Shown in pieces: positions 1-6,746 of a DNA stretch of 8,026 nucleotides. The position numbers were made by a program, and so were the translations under genes. Numbering within the stretch: position 1 is the first letter of the stretch; every line of letters starts with the position of its first letter. Origin of the DNA: Alphaproteobacteria bacterium (GTDB taxonomy: Bacteria; Pseudomonadota; Alphaproteobacteria; Puniceispirillales; Puniceispirillaceae). The notes under the pieces were generated by a model that worked only from the letters and a program-made list of their open reading frames with translations, had not been told where the DNA came from and made no database searches. The DNA is taken from NCBI GenBank assembly GCA_016780695.1, contig JADHLK010000063.1, forward strand, positions 1 to 8,026, written 5' to 3'.

Positions 1-125
1 CGCGTGGCTATCACCCGGTAGGGGCTCCGCATGGATATGAAAGCTATTATCTGAATGTAATGGCAGGCCCGAAGCGGGTTTGGAAATTCCGCAATGACCC
101 CAATCATGACTGGATGCTGGACTGA
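1..125 (+). CDS. iolB: 5-deoxy-glucuronate isomerase IolB, C-terminal fragment (5' end outside window)
   Basis: Only the last 40 codons are present; the frame opens at base 3 and stops at 123-125. The visible tail has the cupin motif GYHPVGAPHGYESYY followed by LNVMAGPKRVWKF and NDPNHDWMLD, which is the canonical C-terminus of IolB. The His of GYHP is a metal ligand of the second cupin half in this family. IolB converts 5-deoxy-D-glucuronate to 5-dehydro-2-deoxy-D-gluconate in cytoplasmic myo-inositol breakdown. The dioxygenase gene starts 15 bases after the stop, so the two are probably in one transcript. A second, divergent IolB lies at 2961-3803; this fragment is the more canonical of the two in the part that can be compared. 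The identification is firm despite the truncation, which is due to the window edge. Confidence 0.9.
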   Translation, partial: RGYHPVGAPHGYESYYLNVMAGPKRVWKFRNDPNHDWMLD

Positions 126-140
126 CAGGAAAGACAGAAC

Positions 141-977
141 ATGGCACGCCAACTGACCAAAAAGGACTGTGACACCGCGATCGGGAATCTACTGGAGGGG
201 CCGGGCTATCATCTGTTTGAATCTGTTTTTGATGCAGAGGAGGTTGCTGAGGCCAACCGGATCATCCATCATTTTTCTGATCAGGCCAGCGGGGCAACGC
301 ATTTTCACGGCGCCCATGCGGACAAGATTCACCTGCAAAGGCGGGTCTGGAATCTGCTGAATAAGGGACAGGTTTTCGTTGATATGGTCCAGCATCCGGC
401 TGTGATGCAGGTCTTTGCTAAAATTCTGGGTCGCCAGTTCATCCTTGGCTCTTTTGCGGCAAACCGGCTGCTGCCTGGCGCGCCGGGCCAGGAGCCGCAT
501 ATTGATTATCCTTATTGGGATATGCATGATCTGGACGAATTTCCGGCTGGCATCAATGCTGGTTTTCACATGAATTGCCAATCATTGATTAGCTTGCATG
601 AATTCACCCCGGAAAATGGTGCTACCGCGCTGGTGCCGGGCTCGCAAAAGCGCGGCCTGTATCCGCAGGCTGATCATTTTGCTGCTGAAGCCATACAACT
701 TTGCTGCCCGCCGGGCAGCCTGCTGCTCTTTACCGGCCTTATCTGGCATTGTTCCATGCCCAATAACAGCGCTGCCGAGCGCACCTCGGTGCTGGGCCAG
801 TATTTGCCGAAATTTGTCAAGCCAATGGAGGATTTGCAAGCCAGTATCGACCCGGCTGTGGAGGCCGCGGCCAGCCCGGCGCTGCGCCAGCTGCTGGGGC
901 TTGATTTGCGCTATCCGGAATTGCTGGAAGAAGCAGAAGCGGGTAACGCGGAAGGCCGCTCTGCGGCAAAGGGCTGA
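141..977 (+). CDS. PhyH-family Fe(II)/2-oxoglutarate-dependent dioxygenase
   Basis: A 278-residue protein of the phytanoyl-CoA dioxygenase (PhyH) superfamily, which couples oxidative decarboxylation of 2-oxoglutarate to hydroxylation of a substrate. The Fe(II) triad is visible: His120 and Asp122 in EPHIDYPYW, and distal His203 in LIWHCSMPN. Arg214, 11 residues further on, is the likely 2-oxoglutarate carboxylate ligand. The block FTPENGATALVPGSQ (155-169) is the usual family signature before the distal His. No signal peptide or membrane segment is seen, so it should be cytoplasmic. An AGGAAAG ribosome site (127-133) sits 7 bases before the ATG. The gene lies between two inositol genes with short gaps. 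The substrate cannot be read from the sequence; the context suggests a cyclitol or cyclitol derivative (O-methyl, amino or phosphonate-linked), which is inference. The family assignment is strong and the role is open. Confidence 0.88.
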   Translation: MARQLTKKDCDTAIGNLLEGPGYHLFESVFDAEEVAEANRIIHHFSDQASGATHFHGAHADKIHLQRRVWNLLNKGQVFVDMVQHPAVMQVFAKILGRQFILGSFAANRLLPGAPGQEPHIDYPYWDMHDLDEFPAGINAGFHMNCQSLISLHEFTPENGATALVPGSQKRGLYPQADHFAAEAIQLCCPPGSLLLFTGLIWHCSMPNNSAAERTSVLGQYLPKFVKPMEDLQASIDPAVEAAASPALRQLLGLDLRYPELLEEAEAGNAEGRSAAKG

Positions 978-1011
978 AACTTTTTACCTGTTTTTCAAGA
1001 GGGTCTGAACG

Positions 1012-1911
1012 ATGAAACTGCGTCTTGGTATGTCGCCCATCTCCTGGAGCAATGATGATTTGCCGCAGCTGGGCGGTGATACGCCGCTGTCTGTTTGTCT
1101 TTCTGAAACCAGACAGGCTGGCTATACCGGCACTGAGACAGGCGGCAAATTTCCCAAACAGCCTGCGGAACTGGCCGGCGTTCTGGCGGACCATGATCTG
1201 GCGCTGGTTTCTGGCTGGTATTCCGGCACGCTGATCCAGAATGATCTGGCCTCCGAGATTGACCGGATTACCCCGCAGCTGGACCTGTTTGCCGAAGTGG
1301 GCGCGGCGGTCATTGTCTATGGCGAGACACACGGCACGGTCCAGAACCAGCAGGACAGGCCGCTGGCGACGCGCCCGAAACTGGCGGATTTTGATGTTGC
1401 TGATTATGGCCGCAAGCTGACCCGGCTGGCGGAATATTGTGCTGGAAAAGGCGTGCCGCTGACCTTTCACCACCATATGGGCACGGCGGTAGAAACCGAG
1501 CTGGAGATTGATCAGCTGATGGCCCATACAGGAGAGGCTGTCGGGCTGTTGCTGGATACCGGGCATCTGGTTTTTGGCGGTGGCGACAATGGTTCGGTCA
1601 TTGCCCGGCATGGCCCGCGTATCAACCATGTCCATACCAAGGATATCCGGGCCGAAGTGCTGGCCGGTATCGACAAGGCCAGCCGCTCCTTTCTTGATTG
1701 TGTGCTGGACGGGGTGTTCACCGTGCCGGGGGATGGCCTGATCGATTATCATGCGGTGATGCGCCAGCTGGCTGAGGTTGGCTATGAAGGCTGGGTGATA
1801 GTTGAGGCAGAACAGGACCCGGCCAAGGCTAACCCGCTGGCCTATGCCAGGATGGGTTATCAGGCTCTGACCGAAGCCCTGCAGGCAGCCGGGTATGAAA
1901 TAACCGCCTGA
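1012..1911 (+). CDS. iolE: Inosose dehydratase IolE (2-keto-myo-inositol dehydratase)
   Basis: A 299-residue protein of the xylose-isomerase-like TIM-barrel (AP endonuclease 2) family, the usual length for IolE. IolE dehydrates 2-keto-myo-inositol to 3D-(3,5/4)-trihydroxycyclohexane-1,2-dione. The N-terminus has the IolE pattern SPISWSNDDLPQLGGDTP (8-25) followed by a GYTGTETGGKFP block (37-48). Barrel motifs are FHHHMGTAVE (152-161), LLDTGHL (180-186), HVHTKD (206-211) and VEAEQD (264-269). Likely metal ligands, by family analogy, are Glu161, Asp182, His208 and Glu265. An AGAGGG ribosome site lies about 7 bases before the ATG. The gene is 34 bases after the dioxygenase and 27 bases before the kinase. 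IolD, which normally acts next, is not in the window. Assignment to IolE is confident. Activity on a stereoisomeric inosose, rather than the myo form, cannot be excluded. Confidence 0.9.
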   Translation: MKLRLGMSPISWSNDDLPQLGGDTPLSVCLSETRQAGYTGTETGGKFPKQPAELAGVLADHDLALVSGWYSGTLIQNDLASEIDRITPQLDLFAEVGAAVIVYGETHGTVQNQQDRPLATRPKLADFDVADYGRKLTRLAEYCAGKGVPLTFHHHMGTAVETELEIDQLMAHTGEAVGLLLDTGHLVFGGGDNGSVIARHGPRINHVHTKDIRAEVLAGIDKASRSFLDCVLDGVFTVPGDGLIDYHAVMRQLAEVGYEGWVIVEAEQDPAKANPLAYARMGYQALTEALQAAGYEITA

Positions 1912-1938
1912 ACGGGCAAAGCTGGGGATATAAGACAA

Positions 1939-2961
1939 GTGGCGGCACAGATACAGGATGGTTCAAACATCTGGCCAGCTGACCGGTCGGGGCCAGTCTT
2001 TGTGGTCGGCCGCGCCGGTATGGACCTCTATCCGATTCCGGTTGGCAGCAAGATCAAAAAGGCACATCAGTTTCAGGCTGATCTGGGTGGCTCAGCAGGC
2101 AATATTGCTGTTGCGCTGGCCAGACGGGGGGTGCCGGTCCAGCTGCTCTCGGCGGTGAGTGCTGATCCAGCGGGTGATTTTGTGCGCGCCCAGCTGCACG
2201 CCTATGGGGTGGGGTGCGATTATCTGGCTCAGGCAGGCGGTCTGGCGCGCAGCTCACTGGCTCTGGCCGAGACCCGGGCAGAAGAATGTGAAGTGGTGAT
2301 TTACCGCAATGCGGCAGCAGATTTGCAGATAGAGGCGGCGCACCTTGCCGGCATTGATTTTGCCGCGGCCCGCGCTCTGGTGATAACCGGCACGGCCCTG
2401 TCTTCTGATCCCTCTGCCAGCAGCTGTATTGCGGCGGCTGAAGAGGCGGCTGGCAAAGGCTGTCCGGTGGTTCTGGATTTGGATTATCGCAAAGAGGCCT
2501 GGTCAAACAGCCAGCGGGCGGCACAGGCATTGGGCGCGTTTTGTGACCTCTGCCAGATTATCACCGGCAATGATCAGGAATTTGCCGTGCTGGCCAACGC
2601 CGATGCGCAGGCTGTGGCGGCGGGGCGCGCGCTGGCCGCAGAGCTGGCCCGGAAGGGCCGGGTTATTCTCTATAAGATGGGTCGGCAGGGCTGTCATGTT
2701 CTGACCGGCGATGCGGTGTATCCGATCGGTATCTGGCCGGTTGCCATGGCCAAGCCATTCGGGGCGGGGGATGCGTTTCTGGGCAATCTGCTGGCGGCTC
2801 TGGCCAGCGGGTCCAGCTGGCAGGCCGCTGCGCGCGAGGGGGCTGCGGCGGCCGCCCTGGTGGTCAGCCGCCCCGGTTGTGCCTCAGCCATGCCGGACGG
2901 CCAGCAGCTGGCCGATTTTATGCACCGCCATGATTATCAAGCCGCAACTGGAGAGAGCTGA
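1939..2961 (+). CDS. iolC: 5-dehydro-2-deoxygluconokinase, IolC-like PfkB kinase (stand-alone)
   Basis: A 340-residue ribokinase/PfkB-family sugar kinase that, as IolC, would phosphorylate 5-dehydro-2-deoxygluconate (DKG) at the 6-position with ATP. The N-terminal core begins FVVGRAGMDLYPIPVG, close to the IolC pattern, and continues to the substrate-binding motif GGSAGNIA (50-57). The second PfkB signature, with the anion hole and catalytic base Asp278, is FGAGDAF (274-280). The start is GTG at 1939, preceded by a GGGGA stretch about 11 bases upstream; the next in-frame Met (Met29) lies inside the first beta strand, so GTG is preferred. The stop TGA shares its final A with the ATG of the following iolB, implying translational coupling. 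Many alphaproteobacterial IolC proteins are about 640 residues with a C-terminal DUF2090 aldolase-like domain; that domain is absent here, and a separate aldolase gene lies two genes downstream. Confidence 0.85.
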   Translation: MAAQIQDGSNIWPADRSGPVFVVGRAGMDLYPIPVGSKIKKAHQFQADLGGSAGNIAVALARRGVPVQLLSAVSADPAGDFVRAQLHAYGVGCDYLAQAGGLARSSLALAETRAEECEVVIYRNAAADLQIEAAHLAGIDFAAARALVITGTALSSDPSASSCIAAAEEAAGKGCPVVLDLDYRKEAWSNSQRAAQALGAFCDLCQIITGNDQEFAVLANADAQAVAAGRALAAELARKGRVILYKMGRQGCHVLTGDAVYPIGIWPVAMAKPFGAGDAFLGNLLAALASGSSWQAAAREGAAAAALVVSRPGCASAMPDGQQLADFMHRHDYQAATGES

Positions 2962-3803
2962 TGTATTTTCCGCCTTTTGACAATCAGAACCAGCCGATTA
3001 TTGCCGCCAACCATCCGCAGGTGCCGCTGGTCTATTTCAATATCGTCAAGCTGAAGCAGAATGAGCAATTTACCTATGCGGTGCCGGGCTATGAGACCTG
3101 TATCGTTCCGGCGACCGGTCTGGTTGATGTGCTCACCGGCAGCCTGACGGTGGAAAAGCTGGGCGGGCGCGGCGTGGATGTCTGGGATGGCGAGCCGGAA
3201 GGGGTTTATATTCCCAGCGGCGCTGAAGCCACTATTGCCTGTCGCAGTGAAGCAGCTGAGATTTTCATTGCCGGGGCCCGCTTTGAGGAGGTGCTAAGCC
3301 CGTTTGCGGTGCGTGCAGACAATCTTGATCTGGTGCAATATGGGTCTGATGAAACCAAGACGCATCGCAAGATCAAGCATATTCTGGGGCAGAAACAGGC
3401 GGGCCAAGTTGGGCGGTTGCTGGTGTCTGAGCTGTTCACGGTCGGGGCGGGCGGCTGGTCCGGCTTTCCGCCGCACAAGCATGATACAGACAGGCTGCCT
3501 GATGAAAGCCGCCATGATGAGGTCTATAATTTCCGCTTCCGGCCGGAGCATGGCTTTGGCCTGCAGCTCTTGCAACCGGCAGACGGCACGCTCGGAAAAG
3601 CGTTTCATCTGGTCAATGGATCCAGCTTTGCGATTCCGGCAGGCTATCATCCCTGTGTCGCCGCGCCGGGCTATGAGATGTATTATTTCACCATTCTGGG
3701 CGGCCTGTCGCAGCGCCCGCTGGTGCAGTTCTTCCAGCCTGAACACGCCTGGCAGATTGAGACCATCCCCGGCATCAAGGATATGATTGCCAAATTCAAA
3801 TAA
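2961..3803 (+). CDS. iolB: Second, divergent IolB-family isomerase (5-deoxy-glucuronate isomerase-like)
   Basis: A 280-residue KduI/IolB-family bicupin, slightly longer than typical IolB. Expected role: isomerisation of 5-deoxy-glucuronate to 5-dehydro-2-deoxygluconate. Metal ligands of the C-terminal cupin are in place: His172 and His174 (PPHKHD), Glu187 (RHDEVYNF) and His230 (AGYHPCVAAPGYE). The HILGQKQAGQVGRLLVSELF segment matches the IolB inter-domain region. It differs from canonical IolB, including the copy ending at base 125: the usual YYHR is VYNFRF, and the C-terminus has an altered tail (FFQPEHAW, then about 15 residues ending MIAKFK) instead of NDPxHxW. The ATG overlaps the iolC stop by one base, and the aldolase begins 15 bases after its stop. 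It may act on a stereoisomer of the normal intermediate, but that is inference. Family membership is firm; the exact substrate is less sure. Confidence 0.83.
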   Translation: MYFPPFDNQNQPIIAANHPQVPLVYFNIVKLKQNEQFTYAVPGYETCIVPATGLVDVLTGSLTVEKLGGRGVDVWDGEPEGVYIPSGAEATIACRSEAAEIFIAGARFEEVLSPFAVRADNLDLVQYGSDETKTHRKIKHILGQKQAGQVGRLLVSELFTVGAGGWSGFPPHKHDTDRLPDESRHDEVYNFRFRPEHGFGLQLLQPADGTLGKAFHLVNGSSFAIPAGYHPCVAAPGYEMYYFTILGGLSQRPLVQFFQPEHAWQIETIPGIKDMIAKFK

Positions 3804-3818
3804 GGAGCGCGCGGGCTG

Positions 3819-4700
3819 ATGCCGCTTGCCGGACTTGCTGATATTCTGACCGAAGCGCGGGCTGGCGGCTATGGGGTCGCCGGGCTTGTGGTGCAGGGTT
3901 GGGAAGATGCCAAAAGCTATGTTTTGGCTGCTGAGCAGGCAGAGTGCCCGGTGATATTGCAGGCTGGGCCGGGCGCGCGCGCCCATACCCCTTTGCCAGT
4001 TCTGGGCCGGATATTTGCTGAGCTGGCCAATAGCGCGGCGGTGCCGGTTGCCAGCCATCTGGACCACGCAAAAGGGCTGGATGAGATAAAGCAGGCGCTG
4101 GAATGTGGCTTCAGCTCAGTGATGATTGATGGCTCAGAGATGCGGCTGGCAGAAAATATCGAACTGACCTGCCGGGCAGCTGAGCTGGCCCGTCTGGCCG
4201 GCGCGTCAGTTGAGGCTGAGTTGGGGTTTGTCGGCTATGCCGAGGGGGCGGCCTCGGTGATGACCGATCCGCAGGAGGCTGGCCAGTTTGTGGCAGAAAC
4301 CGGGGTGGATGCGCTGGCTGTCTCGGTCGGCAATACACATCTGCAGACCGGCAAGCAGGCGGTTATCGACAGTGGCAGGCTGGCCGAAATAGCTGCAGCA
4401 ACAGCAAATTGCGCGCTGGTGCTGCATGGCGGCTCTGGTATCGCTGCGCCGTTGCGCGCCCGGCTGGCGGCTGAGCGGCTGGTCACCAAATTCAATATAG
4501 GAACGGAATTGCGTCAGGTTTTCGGGGCGGGCCTTCGCCGCTATCTGGCGGCCAATCCGGGGTCCTTCGACCGGGTGGAAATCCTATCCGGGCTGATGCC
4601 TGATATGATAACAGAATGCCGGGCGATCCTTGCCGGGTTGCGGCCAGATCGCACCGCCCCCGACGCTCAGGCAAAAAAACTGCGCTCCACCAGCCAGTAA
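3819..4700 (+). CDS. iolJ: Class II (zinc) ketose-phosphate aldolase, IolJ-like
   Basis: A 293-residue class II fructose-bisphosphate/tagatose-bisphosphate-type aldolase. In this context its likely reaction is cleavage of 6-phospho-5-dehydro-2-deoxygluconate to dihydroxyacetone phosphate and malonate semialdehyde. The class II signature SHLDHAKG supplies catalytic Asp82 and Zn ligand His83. Further expected metal or active-site residues are Glu134 (VEAELGFVG), His174 (VGNTHLQTGK) and His203 (LHGGSGI). The canonical GTSHG around the second His reads GNTHL here, a departure from common FBA/GatY sequences. AAGGAG (3802-3807) precedes the ATG by about 11 bases. The gene follows iolB by 15 bases. 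Its last 34 bases overlap the 3' end of the oppositely transcribed HupE-like gene. Class II aldolase is certain; IolJ specificity comes from the neighbours, and IolJ-type proteins are normally found in the Bacillus-style pathway. Confidence 0.82.
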   Translation: MPLAGLADILTEARAGGYGVAGLVVQGWEDAKSYVLAAEQAECPVILQAGPGARAHTPLPVLGRIFAELANSAAVPVASHLDHAKGLDEIKQALECGFSSVMIDGSEMRLAENIELTCRAAELARLAGASVEAELGFVGYAEGAASVMTDPQEAGQFVAETGVDALAVSVGNTHLQTGKQAVIDSGRLAEIAAATANCALVLHGGSGIAAPLRARLAAERLVTKFNIGTELRQVFGAGLRRYLAANPGSFDRVEILSGLMPDMITECRAILAGLRPDRTAPDAQAKKLRSTSQ

Positions 4701-5890
4701 AGCCCGGCCAGGCTGATCAGCAGCGAGGCAGGCAGCCTGATCCCGCGTTCATACCAGGGCTGGTGCATCGCCCAGAATCCCAGCAGCAGCCAAAGCGTTC
4801 CCACAATCACCAGCTGGCCCAGCTCAACCCCGATATTGAACCCGGCCAGCGCAATCAGAAACCGGTCGTCCGGCAGGCCAATTTCTGCCAGAACGCTGGC
4901 AAACCCCATCCCGTGCAACAGGCCAAAACCGCCAATCACCCAAAGCCGCAACGGCCCAAGGCGGGGCCGCCAGATATTTTCCAGCCCGACCCAGGCGATA
5001 GAGGCTGCGATCAAGGCTTCGGTCAGCCCGGCTGGAAAGCGAACAAGCCCGGCAGCCGCCAGACCAAGGGTCAGGCTATGCGCCAGGGTGAACAGGCTGA
5101 TCTGCCAAATAAGGGGCCGCCAGAGCGTGGCAAAGAAAAACAGCCCCAGCACAAATAAAATATGATCGGCCCCGCGTGGCAGAATATGCACAAATCCCAG
5201 CTTCAGATATTCCGCCATGATCTGGCTGATGCGGGGCTTTTCTTGTGGCCCGGACAGGGTGATGGGCGGGCTGATCTCACCGCCCTCCAGCCAGCCTGTA
5301 TAGAGCTGGTCTGCAGGCAGGCTGGCATTTGTCTGGCGCAGAACCAGTGCCCCCAATCGGCGGTCCCAGCCCAGCTGGACAGATCGGCTGGCGGGCGGCA
5401 AGGATGCGCGGATCACCAGGCTGGAAAGGCGCGGCAGCTGGGCTGGCACATCGCTCTCAATGGTGACAGATACCAAGGACGGGACCAGCTGGCCTGTATC
5501 GCTCTGCCAGATCAGCAAATCAGCCAGCTGGTCAAAATCAGCTGCCAGCCGGTCGGCGAGATCGGTCTCGTTCAGGGCGCGCAGCCTATCATAAAGATCG
5601 GCTTCGGGTGCCTCATCGGTATCGGCAAAGGCTGTCGCATCAATATCGGCCAGAAACAGCTCGCCATTCATTTCCAGCCGCATTTCCAGCTGATCGCCGT
5701 CTATTGCAAAATCAGCGATTGCCGGGCGGATTTCATGGGCGAGGGCCGCAGACGACATCACCCCCGGCATGACCCCCGGCATCACCCCCGACATGACCCC
5801 CGGCACAACCCATAATGCGAGGCTGGCCAGACAGGCAAAAAAGACTCTAGAATAAATCCAGCCAAGAACGGGTTTAGAATAATTAATCAA
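4667..5890 (-). CDS. HupE/UreJ_2-family membrane protein, putative metal permease
   Basis: A 407-residue exported membrane protein of the HupE/UreJ type. It starts with a long signal region (1-51), whose c-part is a four-fold GVM(S/P) repeat (31-46), ending in SAALA before His52. A periplasmic beta-rich domain (about 52-220) follows, then about six membrane helices to the C-terminus. The HupE/UreJ motif HILPRGADH (235-243; His235, Asp242, His243) opens the first helix. Later helices carry TLAHSLTLG (268-276), LLHGMGFAS (324-332) and FNIGVELGQ (351-359), all typical of the family and rich in potential metal ligands. HupE/UreJ proteins are regarded as Ni or Co permeases; the metal here is unknown. 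The start is TTG at 5890, the only start ahead of the hydrophobic signal core, with no clear ribosome site, so it is provisional. It is divergent from the DUF4198 gene and convergent with the aldolase gene. Confidence 0.85.
   Translation of the reverse strand: MINYSKPVLGWIYSRVFFACLASLALWVVPGVMSGVMPGVMPGVMSSAALAHEIRPAIADFAIDGDQLEMRLEMNGELFLADIDATAFADTDEAPEADLYDRLRALNETDLADRLAADFDQLADLLIWQSDTGQLVPSLVSVTIESDVPAQLPRLSSLVIRASLPPASRSVQLGWDRRLGALVLRQTNASLPADQLYTGWLEGGEISPPITLSGPQEKPRISQIMAEYLKLGFVHILPRGADHILFVLGLFFFATLWRPLIWQISLFTLAHSLTLGLAAAGLVRFPAGLTEALIAASIAWVGLENIWRPRLGPLRLWVIGGFGLLHGMGFASVLAEIGLPDDRFLIALAGFNIGVELGQLVIVGTLWLLLGFWAMHQPWYERGIRLPASLLISLAGLYWLVERSFFA
5756..5803. repeat. Tandem repeat, four 12-bp units, inside the HupE-like signal region
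   Basis: Four head-to-tail 12-base units on the + strand: catcacccccgg, catgacccccgg, catcacccccga, catgacccccgg. They alternate at the fourth base, and the third unit differs in its last base. Read on the minus strand they encode the (S/P)GVM repeat of the HupE-like signal peptide. The unit length is a multiple of three, so gain or loss of units would change the signal length by four residues without a frameshift. A degenerate fifth unit (cacaaccc) follows. Confidence 0.9.
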
Positions 5891-5902
5891 GACAGGTAAC
5901 TC

Positions 5903-6745
5903 ATGTTTCTTATGGACCGGTTTGTCATCTTGCTTATCATCTCTTTACTGGCTTGCAAACAGGTGGCTGGCCATGAATTCTGGATCGCGCCTGATTATCC
6001 GCTTCTGGCCAGTGGCCAGCTGCAGGCCCAGCTGAAAATAGGGTCTGATTTTGATGGCTCCAACCGGATTTACAATCCCCGCCAATTTCAGCGTTTTGAG
6101 TTCAGCGACGGCGAGAGTTGGCAACCGGTGCCGGGCCGGATGGGGGATCGCCCAGCGGTGCGTTTGCCGCTGCCAGCATCCGGCCGGGCGGTGCTGGCCT
6201 ATCAGTCTGAACCGGAATGGGTGACCTGGGATGAATGGTCAAAATTTACCGGGTTTTTGCAAGAAAAAGGCGCTGCTGATCTGATCAGCCTGCATCGGGC
6301 AAGAGGGCTGGCTGAAACCGATTTTTCAGAAAAATATACCCGCTATGCCAAGGCGGTGATAGCGGCCCCCGGCCAGCCCCTGCTAGATCAACCCGGCGGG
6401 CTGGAATTTGAATTGCTGCTGCTCTCGGTTCCGCCGGCATCGGAGGAGGGGCAGATAAGGGTCCGGCTGCTCTGGCAGGGCCAGCCCGCCTCAGCTGTGC
6501 GGATTATCTGTCAGGCCAGAGCCGCGGCCAGCCAGCAGCGATCGCAGACCGGCCAGCTGGCGGCGGCGGTGCGCCAGACAGTGCTCAGCGATGGCAAGGG
6601 CGAGGCCAGCTGTGCAGGCCAGCCCGGGACCGCCTATCTGATCGATGCGGTGCGTGTTGCCCCGCTGTCAGATGCGTCCGATCCGCAAGGGTCTGTCTGG
6701 CAATCCTGGTGGGCCAGCCTGACCTTTTTCCTGCCTGCCCGTTAG
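5903..6745 (+). CDS. DUF4198-family (NikM/NikK-like) exported metal-associated protein
   Basis: A 280-residue exported protein. A hydrophobic signal segment (about residues 6-17) is followed by a cleavage-like QVAG before His24, and the mature part opens HEFWIAPDYPLLASGQL. The His-(Asp/Glu)-Phe-Trp start followed by a strand with GQ is the hallmark of DUF4198, periplasmic proteins often encoded beside Ni/Co transporters. The remainder is beta-rich with no catalytic motif that I recognise. Cys18 in SLLAC could instead be a weak lipobox, giving a lipoprotein. The ATG is preceded by CAGG (5893-5896) 6 bases upstream; Met4 is an alternative start. It is divergent from the HupE-like gene with 12 bases between start codons, which suggests a shared function such as capturing a metal in the periplasm for the permease. 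Direct metal binding is inferred from family context. Confidence 0.8.
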   Translation: MFLMDRFVILLIISLLACKQVAGHEFWIAPDYPLLASGQLQAQLKIGSDFDGSNRIYNPRQFQRFEFSDGESWQPVPGRMGDRPAVRLPLPASGRAVLAYQSEPEWVTWDEWSKFTGFLQEKGAADLISLHRARGLAETDFSEKYTRYAKAVIAAPGQPLLDQPGGLEFELLLLSVPPASEEGQIRVRLLWQGQPASAVRIICQARAAASQQRSQTGQLAAAVRQTVLSDGKGEASCAGQPGTAYLIDAVRVAPLSDASDPQGSVWQSWWASLTFFLPAR

Positions 6746-6746
6746 G

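Noticed and set aside
817..1938. Long 373-codon open frame on the minus strand across iolE
   Set aside because: It is antisense to a clearly recognised iolE and part of the dioxygenase gene. The product is low-complexity, rich in Arg and Gln, with no family pattern. It reflects the codon bias of the true genes.
3294..4067. 257-codon minus-strand open frame across iolB and the aldolase gene
   Set aside because: It is antisense to two genes with intact catalytic motifs and shows no recognisable domain.
4690..4745. Bidirectional terminator between the aldolase and HupE-like genes (caggct/agcctg pairing)
   Set aside because: A 6-bp stem with a loop of about 19 bases and no T-run, lying inside HupE-like coding sequence; too weak to call.
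4616..5158. Plus-strand open frame (180 codons), and similar ones at 4836-5165 and 5162-5815
   Set aside because: They lie antisense to the HupE-like gene, which has clear membrane helices and family motifs. The products are Pro/Gln/Lys-rich, and the His-Pro-Arg repeat at the end of one is just the 12-bp repeat read backwards.
5756..5803. CRISPR array
   Set aside because: The units are directly adjacent 12-base repeats without spacers and encode part of a signal peptide.
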